Source: Clostridium_AD estertheticum_D (lineage in GTDB: Bacteria; Bacillota; Clostridia; Clostridiales; Clostridiaceae). From it: a stretch of DNA of 64,000 nt. Position numbers and translations under genes: made by a program. Below the pieces are notes generated by a model that saw only the letters and a list, made by a program, of their open reading frames with translations, had not been told where the DNA came from and did not search any database. Positions within the stretch are counted from its first letter, which is position 1. Every line of letters begins with the position of its first letter. Shown piece by piece: positions 57,679 through 64,000 of this stretch. The stretch covers positions 1-64,000 of the forward strand of contig NZ_JAHLDM010000023.1 in assembly GCF_018861295.1 (NCBI RefSeq), read 5' to 3'.

Positions 57679-58340
57679 AGAAAAGAAATAAATTAATTTT
57701 GATGGCGATTTTCTGGTTGGCAATTGTAGCCGTTTTATATAGCCAAGGGATGATTACAACAGATATTAATAAAATAAAAGAAATTATAGGAAAAAATCCT
57801 TTTAAAATGAGAGTATTATTTGTGCTTTTATCAACTGTAAGAGTATTATTCTTTATTCCACAAACTATTTTTATAATTATTGGAAGTATGCTATTGGGAC
57901 CATATGTAGGCTTTGCTTTATCTGTTCTATCATTAGCTATAGCTCAAAGCATCATGTATGCAATTGGAATATATTTTCAAAATCAATTACTAGGAGAAGA
58001 ATTTTTAGAGAAAAATAGGGTTACAATAGCCATTCTTAAAAAATATGGATATAAAATGCTAGCACTAGGCATCGCATGTCCTGTAACCCCTTCAGATCTA
58101 ATAACCCTTTCAGCAGCTTGCATCAAATTAAATTACAAAAAATGCATATTTATTATAGTAATGGCTGATGCTCCTATGATATTTTTGTATGGATTTTTAG
58201 GAACGGGAATTCAAGGTACTTTCTTTTTTAAGACTTTAGCAATTATTGCTATTACCTTTGTATCCTATTATACATTTGTTATTTGGAAAAAAATTAATAG
58301 TAATTCAGAGGGGGAAGAAAAACACTCTTCACTAGCATGA
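57675..58340 (+). CDS. TVP38/TMEM64 family membrane protein (VTT domain)
   Basis: 221 residues. The N-terminal helix (about 6-24) and the VTT core with R-V-L-F-F-I-P-Q-T-I-F-I-I-I-G-S-M-L-L-G (about 56-75) and re-entrant-loop-like G-P-Y-V-G-F-A near 76-82; further helices near 145-165 and 170-200. VTT proteins act as membrane lipid scramblases or in lipid transport (DedA relatives). It is translationally coupled to the methyltransferase-like gene, which supports a joint role in membrane lipid modification or distribution. Confidence 0.88.
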   Translation: MKKRNKLILMAIFWLAIVAVLYSQGMITTDINKIKEIIGKNPFKMRVLFVLLSTVRVLFFIPQTIFIIIGSMLLGPYVGFALSVLSLAIAQSIMYAIGIYFQNQLLGEEFLEKNRVTIAILKKYGYKMLALGIACPVTPSDLITLSAACIKLNYKKCIFIIVMADAPMIFLYGFLGTGIQGTFFFKTLAIIAITFVSYYTFVIWKKINSNSEGEEKHSSLA

Positions 58341-58469
58341 AATAAAAGTGATGAGAGCTTTAAATTTAGTGAAATACAAATTAGAGAACTATTTTTAGAC
58401 CAGTACTTTCAAATGAAATTTGAGATTTTCCTAAGGAAATAATGATAAAATATAATAGGAGTGAAAATA

Positions 58470-59891
58470 ATGTTTAAGTTATGGATAATAAAAATATCTA
58501 ATAAAACGAAAAAGAGTATAAATGCTAAGTATAGTTTATGGATAATTGTATCACTAATTATTAGTGTTGTCGTTGGACTAACAGTCGTGCAAGTTGTTAA
58601 GCCAGTTCATTTTTTAAAGGTTCATCATGTTGATTATGATAAAGAAAGATATGAGACAGAAGAGAAAGCTTTAGACTTTATTAATAGGGTCTATAGTGAG
58701 AAAAATAATAAGGAAGAATATATTAAAAACAATATAACAACTTTTAAAGGAAATATTTATATAGTTGATAAAGACGGACATGTACAATATAAAAATGAAA
58801 ATGATGGCTACCAAGCGGTAGAAAGCATAAATATTAACGCTTTTAAAAAGAAGATAGAAAAAAGCAGTGAGGATGAATTCAAGATATCATATCCATTAAC
58901 TATAAATAATAATGTTTATTATTTAATTATGATAAAAAATTTAAATGGAGTATCTACATATTCACATGAGATTAGTTATGCTATCGCAGCAATAATTGCA
59001 TTAATATTATTTGTATTTTTAGTTTATTTTGGACTTAGAAAAAAAGTTAAATATATAGAATATATATCTTCATCTATAAAGGAAATATCTAAAGGTAATT
59101 TAAAGTATGAACTTGAAATTAAAGGTGAAGATGAACTTGCTTGTGTAGCAAATGAAATTAATTCAATGGAAAAAAGTCTTTTAAATATGATTGAAAAAGA
59201 AAGACAAAATGATAAAATGCAACAAGAATTAATAACAAATATTTCTCATGATTTAAAGACACCGCTTACTATAATATTAGGGTATTTAGATATTATAAGA
59301 ACGAAGAAATACAAAACTGAAGAAGAAGAAAATCAATATATACAAACTTCATATGAAAAAACAATGTTGATTCAGAAAATGATATCAAAATTATTTGAAC
59401 TTGTTAAGTTAGGGGATAAAGAAACTGTATTAAATAGAAGTGATGTAAACATTAATAAGTTGTTAAGACAGGTTATAACAGATCATTCTCCAATAGCAGA
59501 TTTAAAGAATATTAATATTGAATATAAAAATTCTAAAAATGTAATTATATTAAATGTGGATTTAGATAAAATATGCAGAGTATTTAATAATTTAATGAAT
59601 AATGCCATAAAGTATTCTGAGAAAAATGAAAATATTATAGTATCTTTAGAGGAAGATGCAGCTGGAGCTGTAATTTGTTTGAAAAATAAATGTAAAAACA
59701 TAAAAGAAGAAGATTTAGATATGTTGTTTAATAGATTTTATAGAGGGGATAAAGCTAGAAATAGTTCTGTAGAAGGTAGTGGTATAGGATTATCAATAGT
59801 TAAAAGAATTTTAGAACTTCATAATAGCAGTATATGGGCAGAATTACATGATGATGATGAAATTTCGTTTATTATAAGATTGAGAGGGTAG
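58470..59891 (+). CDS. Sensor histidine kinase (VanS-like architecture)
   Basis: About 473 residues. Two membrane helices (near 23-43 and 167-189) surround an extracellular PAS-like sensor of about 120 residues (N-I-Y-I-V-D-K-D-G-H-V-Q-Y). HAMP follows (Y-I-S-S-S-I-K-E-I-S-K-G-N-L), then I-T-N-I-S-H-D-L-K-T-P-L-T with the phosphorylated His, L-M-N-N-A-I-K-Y-S, and G-S-G-I-G-L-S-I-V. AGGAG 8 nt before ATG 58470 decides the start over GTG 58461. The response regulator follows after 4 bp. It probably controls the methyltransferase/VTT genes. Confidence 0.93.
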   Translation: MFKLWIIKISNKTKKSINAKYSLWIIVSLIISVVVGLTVVQVVKPVHFLKVHHVDYDKERYETEEKALDFINRVYSEKNNKEEYIKNNITTFKGNIYIVDKDGHVQYKNENDGYQAVESININAFKKKIEKSSEDEFKISYPLTINNNVYYLIMIKNLNGVSTYSHEISYAIAAIIALILFVFLVYFGLRKKVKYIEYISSSIKEISKGNLKYELEIKGEDELACVANEINSMEKSLLNMIEKERQNDKMQQELITNISHDLKTPLTIILGYLDIIRTKKYKTEEEENQYIQTSYEKTMLIQKMISKLFELVKLGDKETVLNRSDVNINKLLRQVITDHSPIADLKNINIEYKNSKNVIILNVDLDKICRVFNNLMNNAIKYSEKNENIIVSLEEDAAGAVICLKNKCKNIKEEDLDMLFNRFYRGDKARNSSVEGSGIGLSIVKRILELHNSSIWAELHDDDEISFIIRLRG

Positions 59892-59895
59892 ATTA

Positions 59896-60588
59896 ATGAA
59901 TAAGAAGAAAATTTTAATAGTTGATGATGAAGAGGATATAAGGAACATAGTAAGTATTTATCTTGAGAATAATGATTTTGAAACGGTTAAGGTGGAAAAT
60001 GGAATTAAAGCATTAGAGGTTATTGATAAGGAAAAAATTGAATTGGCCATTTTAGATGTTATGATGCCTGATATGGATGGAATTACATTGTGCATTAAAA
60101 TAAGAGAAAAAACAAATATGCCTATAATAATGTTGTCAGCTAAAGATCAAGATATGGATAAGGTTATGGGATTAACTTGTGGTGCAGATGATTATGTAGC
60201 TAAGCCCTTTAATCCAATAGAATTATTAGCCAGGGTAAGGGCACAGCTTAGAAGATTTAATGAACTTAATCCAGTTCAAATGAACAGTGAAGAATTAAGG
60301 TATGACGACTTTATATTAAAATTAGATGCACATAAGCTCTTAAAAAAAGGTGAAGAAATAAGATTAACGCCTACAGAATTTAAGATTTTAAAATTATTAT
60401 GGATTAATAGAGGAATAGTGTTTTCTACAGAGAAAATCTTCGAAAAAATATGGGGTGAAGAGGAATTTGAAGTAGATAATACGGTTATGGTTCATATTAG
60501 GAATTTAAGAGATAAAGTGGAAGAAGATAATAAGAAGCCTAAATACATAAAAACTGTTTGGGGCGTTGGTTATAAATTTGGAGATTAA
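59896..60588 (+). CDS. OmpR-family response regulator (VanR-like)
   Basis: 230 residues. Receiver: D-D-E-E-D at 10-14, phospho-acceptor Asp54 in A-I-L-D-V-M-M-P-D-M-D-G, K-P-F at about 103-105. DNA-binding C-terminal winged helix (L-T-P-T-E-F-K-I-L-K-L-L, V-W-G-V-G-Y-K-F-G-D). It lies 4 bp after the kinase, so the two are co-expressed. Closest in plan to VanR/PhoP-like regulators. The target is probably its own operon from 57115. Confidence 0.93.
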   Translation: MNKKKILIVDDEEDIRNIVSIYLENNDFETVKVENGIKALEVIDKEKIELAILDVMMPDMDGITLCIKIREKTNMPIIMLSAKDQDMDKVMGLTCGADDYVAKPFNPIELLARVRAQLRRFNELNPVQMNSEELRYDDFILKLDAHKLLKKGEEIRLTPTEFKILKLLWINRGIVFSTEKIFEKIWGEEEFEVDNTVMVHIRNLRDKVEEDNKKPKYIKTVWGVGYKFGD

Positions 60589-60616
60589 TTTAAGTTAGAG
60601 GTACTACTTATCAACT

Positions 60617-60785
60617 AGGCTAAACAGAGTTTCTCCATTGTTTCATGAGTTGAAAAAACAAGTTGAGCATTCTTTTTATTAGTATCAGGATTTTGAAAAA
60701 GTTCGATCAAAAATCTTGTTAATTGAGGAGGCAGGTTTATATTACCATAAAATTGCGGTAGACAGAAATAATTTATTTGGAGAAT
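60617..60785 (-). pseudogene. AAA15-type ATPase C-terminal fragment
   Basis: On the minus strand a frame without start reads L-P-P-Q-L-T-R-F-L-I-E-L-F-Q-N-P-D-T-N, then K-K-N-A-Q-L-V-F-S-T-H-E-T and ends M-E-K-L-C-L-A at TAG. This is the region after Walker B and the H-loop-like S-T-H-E-T of AAA_15/21 (RloC/OLD-related) ATPases, often found in phage-defence systems. All of the upstream domain is missing. Confidence 0.65.
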
Positions 60786-60894
60786 GAAATTTATTTTTTA
60801 TTTGAGTTTGTATTTCTATATCATTTGTAAATTTATACTGATCCGTGTTTTCTCTTTCAAAAATTATACGTTGTCTACCACATTTTTTATAAGA

Positions 60895-62559
60895 TTATTT
60901 TTGTGTGATGTCCTGCTTATTTTTTATATTAGGATATCTCTTTTTGTCACTGAATAATGCAAAAAGTATACCTGGTAAAAGAATTACAGCGCTCATTTTA
61001 AATGTAAAACTAAAAGCTTTAACAGTATAGGTCAAAAAGGTATCTTGGATAATAGGTACTATTTTTTTGGTTTCTTTCTTTTGAGCTTCAAAACTTTCTT
61101 TGATTTTATTTTCAGTCATGTTTGAAGAGAAAGCTAGCACAGCAGTTTCTTTTTTATCAATTGTGTTTAATATTGTTGAAAGACTAACGCTTTTATCACT
61201 ACCTGTTTTGATAGAAGAAATCATCTGCAGCTTGGTTTTATTATCAAATACAGTGTCATTCTGTATTGTTTGCACAGCAGAGTCTTTAGCATCAGATATC
61301 TGAGTAGTCATATTTGATGTAAATATAGTTAAGACTAAGGCAACTCCAAGTACAGTTCCAAGTGTTCTTGTCATGTTACTTATTCCAGAAGCTATTCCTA
61401 TTTTATCTACAGGAACGTTAGCCATTATAGAACCTATTAGTGTTGCCATACTAAGACCCGTACCAGCACCAGCAACAATTAATCTTAAAATAATATCTAT
61501 ATTTGAAGAATTTTGAGTAAGAGAACTATTTAAGTAGCAAGAGGCACAAAGTAAAAAAATACCCGATGCACTAATTAATCTGCTGCCTAATTTTTTTGTT
61601 AAAATAGCAGCTAATATTGAAAAAAGCATTGAAGTTAAGGACATAGTTGAAATAATAAGTCCTGCTGACAGTTGATTTAATCCTTTAACCTGAATTAGGA
61701 AAAAAGATAGCAAATAGGTACCAGACATCATACCAAGTCCGAGTAAGAATAGGGAAATCGAGCCGTTAGTAAATTGTACGGATTTAAATAAACTAAGTGG
61801 AAGCAGGGGCTCCTTAACTTTTAGTTCAATAATAACAAATATTATAAGGACTATAGCAGAAACCGCAAAGAGGGAAAGGATAAAGCTTGAAGTCCAACCT
61901 TTTTCATTAGCCTTTATTAATGCTAACGTTAAGCAAAACATAGCAGTGGAAATTGTTATAATTCCACCAAAGTCTATATTTTTACTTGCAGTTGAATCAT
62001 AAGATTCCTTTATGAATTTCATAGTTAGTATTATACAAATACAACCTATAGGTACATTAATAAAAAAAATATATCTCCAATTAAAAAATTGAGTTACTAT
62101 ACCACCAATTGATGGTCCACTTGCAGCAGCAAGACCAGCAAAAGCTCCCCAAAGTGCCATAATAGTTCTTCTCTTTTCTGGTGGGAATATTTCAGCAGAA
62201 AGAGGCATCGCAATAGTCACAACAAAAGCTGCAGATAGCCCTTGAAGTGCTCTAAATAATATAAGTACTTGAAGGGAATTCGAAATACCACATAGCAGTG
62301 AAGATATAGTAAATAAAAATACTCCTGTAATAAACAGTTTTTTCCTCCCAAATTGATCTGCTAATCTAGAAGCAGTCAGTACAATAGCTGCAAAAGCTAG
62401 ATTATAGGCATTTACTACCCAAGAAATATGAGCCATAGTAGTATTAAAGTATTCGGTCATTTTAGGCAAAGTGATATTTACTATAGTTGTATCTAATAAT
62501 GCCATAAAAAATCCTAAGATAATAGCTACAAAAGAAATGATTTGATATTTTTTGTTCAT
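60895..62559 (-). CDS. MFS multidrug transporter, DHA2 (EmrB/QacA) family
   Basis: 554 residues, about 14 helices. L-L-D-T-T-I-V-N-I-T-L-P-K (about 21-33), motif A R-L-A-D-Q-F-G-R-K-K-L, R-A-L-Q-G-L-S-A-A-F, motif C A-S-G-P-S-I-G-G-I. A long extracellular loop (about 425-505) precedes the last helix. It exports lipophilic compounds by proton antiport. AGGAGG lies 10 nt before the ATG. Its regulator is probably the PadR at 63208: the same palindrome type precedes both genes. Paralogue of 44264-45865; a deleted remnant of its 3' end lies at 56622. Confidence 0.94.
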   Translation of the reverse strand: MNKKYQIISFVAIILGFFMALLDTTIVNITLPKMTEYFNTTMAHISWVVNAYNLAFAAIVLTASRLADQFGRKKLFITGVFLFTISSLLCGISNSLQVLILFRALQGLSAAFVVTIAMPLSAEIFPPEKRRTIMALWGAFAGLAAASGPSIGGIVTQFFNWRYIFFINVPIGCICIILTMKFIKESYDSTASKNIDFGGIITISTAMFCLTLALIKANEKGWTSSFILSLFAVSAIVLIIFVIIELKVKEPLLPLSLFKSVQFTNGSISLFLLGLGMMSGTYLLSFFLIQVKGLNQLSAGLIISTMSLTSMLFSILAAILTKKLGSRLISASGIFLLCASCYLNSSLTQNSSNIDIILRLIVAGAGTGLSMATLIGSIMANVPVDKIGIASGISNMTRTLGTVLGVALVLTIFTSNMTTQISDAKDSAVQTIQNDTVFDNKTKLQMISSIKTGSDKSVSLSTILNTIDKKETAVLAFSSNMTENKIKESFEAQKKETKKIVPIIQDTFLTYTVKAFSFTFKMSAVILLPGILFALFSDKKRYPNIKNKQDITQK

Positions 62560-62606
62560 AATATAAACCTCCTAAATAATAATGTTAAATATATTAGTAT
62601 ATAATA

Positions 62607-62629
62607 AACTACTATATATTATAGTAGTT
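62607..62629. promoter_or_regulatory. PadR-type operator before the MFS gene
   Basis: AACTACTATA-TAT-TATAGTAGTT is a perfect 10-bp dyad 48 bp before the exporter start. Its core ACTACTATA recurs in the dyad at 63228-63254 before the PadR gene. Confidence 0.85.
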
Positions 62630-62680
62630 GGGCAAAAAAAATGTCTCTCAATATAAAGATTTATTAGAGACACCCAATTA

Positions 62681-63208
62681 TTAATTATAATGATCAAAAA
62701 CTTTTTCAGACCATTTTTGTAAAATGTTATAAAATTCGTTGTATAGATCTAATATAAGCAATTCAGAACCAACTTTTTCATTTTGATGTTTTGCGTTATT
62801 ATAAATTGACTCCACAAACGATCTACGTTCTTCCGCCTTGTTTTTGAAATTTTTAAGGTATTCTTTTCTTTTTTCTTCTGGTACATTCTCTATATTAGCT
62901 AAAAATGCATTAAAATCTAAATAAACATTTCCTATATGTTTTGAACTTTCTTCCATTAGTTCATTGAAATATGAATTTCCTTTTTCATTCAGTGAATATA
63001 ATGTTTTTTCGGGCATTTCACCTTCTTTAACAGTTCTTGAATTTAAATATCCATTATCGCATAATTTAATTATATTTTTATAAATTGACGGGTCACTGAT
63101 TTTTAGCCACTTAGTAAGATTCCAGATATCAAATTCTTTAACCATTTCATAGGCGCTTTTCTCTTTGTGCTGCAAATAGCCAAGTATTATTAAATTTATT
63201 GAAGACAC
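62681..63208 (-). CDS. PadR family regulator
   Basis: About 175 residues: N-terminal winged helix (N-L-I-I-L-G-Y-L-Q-H-K-E-K-S-A-Y-E-M-V, then D-P-S-I-Y-K-N-I-I-K-L and wing E-K-T-L-Y-S-L-N-E-K-G) and a C-terminal helical Vir-type dimerisation domain (about 95-175). The frame is open to ATG 63223, but GGTGGTG is correctly placed for GTG 63208. It lies 120 bp upstream of the MFS gene on the same strand. Identical-type palindromes precede both, so the PadR protein represses exporter and itself. Confidence 0.92.
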   Translation of the reverse strand: MSSINLIILGYLQHKEKSAYEMVKEFDIWNLTKWLKISDPSIYKNIIKLCDNGYLNSRTVKEGEMPEKTLYSLNEKGNSYFNELMEESSKHIGNVYLDFNAFLANIENVPEEKRKEYLKNFKNKAEERRSFVESIYNNAKHQNEKVGSELLILDLYNEFYNILQKWSEKVFDHYN

Positions 63209-63227
63209 TTTAATCACCACCATTCAT

Positions 63228-63254
63228 TATACTACTATAAAGTATAGTAGTATA
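63228..63254. promoter_or_regulatory. PadR-type operator before its own gene
   Basis: TATACTACTATA-AAG-TATAGTAGTATA: 12-bp perfect arms, centred about 30 bp before the PadR start, sharing ACTACTATA with 62607-62629. Confidence 0.85.
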
Positions 63255-63411
63255 TGGTATATTTGTCAATATAGAATTTGTTAAACTCCGTCGTATATAT
63301 TAGATTTCCAAGCTATTTTTAAAACATCATTTTTAAAATAATTAAAAAAAATTAAATAATTATTTAACAAATATTCAAAAATATGTATAATAGAGATATA
63401 AAATAAAAAGG

Positions 63412-63957
63412 ATGGTGTTTATACTGGAAACTTTAGTTGAGAAAGCAAAAAATGGGGATAGAAAATCTTTGATGGTCATTATTGAGAAATACAAATTTTT
63501 GATAATTAAGTTAGCATCAACTTATCATATACCTTCTTATGAATTTGAAGATTTAGTTCAGCAGGGATATCTTTCAGTTATAAAAGCAGTTAATCTTTAT
63601 ACCCTTGGTAGAAACACTTTTGATGGCTATTGCATAAATTCTATTAAAACCAATTTTAATGCTCTTCTAAAAGGAAAGATAAAACACTATAGAGAAGTTC
63701 CAAATTCAGATCCTACAAGCAAGAGTACAGCTGAAGAGTATAATTTCACATTAGAGGATGAAGTCATCGCTTACGAAGAAGTTAAAAGGCTTTATTCCGC
63801 CTTAGAAAAGTTAGAGATACCCGAAAGATCCATAGTTGAAAGATTTTACTTTATTAATGATACTCTTAAGGAAATAGCTTGTGATAGTAGCCAGAGTTAT
63901 AATCATTTGTTACGGGTTAAAAGCAAGGCCTTAAAGAAACTTAGAAAATATATATAA
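63412..63957 (+). CDS. Sigma-70 family RNA polymerase sigma factor
   Basis: 181 residues. Region 2 fills about 10-80 (I-I-E-K-Y-K-F-L-I-I-K-L-A, Y-E-F-E-D-L-V-Q-Q-G-Y, with a core-binding L-x-Q-G motif, and N-T-F-D-G-Y-C-I-N-S-I-K). Region 4 fills about 120-181 (A-L-E-K-L-E-I-P-E-R-S-I-V-E-R-F-Y, then the HTH L-K-E-I-A-C-D-S-S-Q-S-Y-N-H). Regions 1 and 3 are absent. It is of the size of clostridial alternative sigma factors such as the UviA/TcdR/BotR group but with a more standard region 2. No anti-sigma gene is seen inside the window. AAAAAGG precedes the ATG at short spacing; a start a few codons later is possible. Confidence 0.85.
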   Translation: MVFILETLVEKAKNGDRKSLMVIIEKYKFLIIKLASTYHIPSYEFEDLVQQGYLSVIKAVNLYTLGRNTFDGYCINSIKTNFNALLKGKIKHYREVPNSDPTSKSTAEEYNFTLEDEVIAYEEVKRLYSALEKLEIPERSIVERFYFINDTLKEIACDSSQSYNHLLRVKSKALKKLRKYI

Positions 63958-64000
63958 GTAATTTATAGAAAACAATTTTTAAAAGCATATATATTATCTG

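Noticed and set aside
1..64000. tRNA, rRNA or complete insertion sequence
   Set aside because: None was seen by eye; the only mobile-element sequence identified is the truncated group II intron and the edge recombinase.

Overview
The window is AT-rich DNA (roughly 70% A+T) with strong GGAGG ribosome sites, frequent TTG/GTG starts, sporulation-type genes and many Firmicute-specific families. It reads as a Clostridium-type (Clostridiaceae) replicon. An iteron origin with a Rep_3/RepB initiator (about 7.6-9.5 kb), an actin-type parMRC-like partition locus (11.7-13.4 kb) and a serine recombinase at the left edge show that this part is plasmid or megaplasmid backbone. Species cannot be told from the sequence alone.

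Layout. 0-7.5 kb: small cassettes (a PhzF-like protein; LytTR regulator + DUF3021 + isoprenylcysteine-methyltransferase-like protein; LysR/acyl-CoA dehydrogenase) bounded by three relic copies of one gene end, plus a shredded hydrolase and the 5' end of a group II intron. 7.6-13.3 kb: replication, partition and a Fic protein. 13.6-20.9 kb: two-component system + FtsX-type ABC exporter + BcrAB-like ABC exporter (envelope-antibiotic detoxification layout). 21-33 kb: metabolic and efflux cassettes, most with their own regulator (TetR, MarR, AraC), and a small spore-coat-like cluster (26-27 kb). 33.7-38.8 kb: a second, paralogous two-component/FtsX-ABC module. 39-52 kb: regulator/target cassettes (TetR/HXXEE, PadR/DUF2812, chloramphenicol-acetyltransferase-like, MFS/TetR), a barnase/barstar secreted RNase and inhibitor, and a carboxylesterase. 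52-64 kb: XRE/membrane protein, SDR/MerR, LysR/PEBP, a methyltransferase-VTT-sensor-regulator operon, MFS/PadR and a sigma factor.

How it works together: nearly every cassette is one effector (exporter, esterase, oxidoreductase) with a dedicated one- or two-component regulator, and in many cases the operator can be read directly as a palindrome. The whole looks like an accessory defence and resistance replicon.

Between the live genes lies a graveyard of about 15 gene scraps. Several can be traced to a paralogue inside the window: a 47-bp exact piece of the carboxylesterase, a piece like the esterase at 28.4 kb, and a deleted copy of an MFS transporter 3' end. This points to repeated illegitimate recombination. 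The most unusual non-coding signals are a pair of hairpins with perfectly complementary loops upstream of a small membrane protein (53.3 kb), a perfect 29-bp-arm hairpin standing alone (52.6 kb), and AGTGAAACT boxes that occupy both a promoter and the coding sequence behind it (9.5-9.96 kb).
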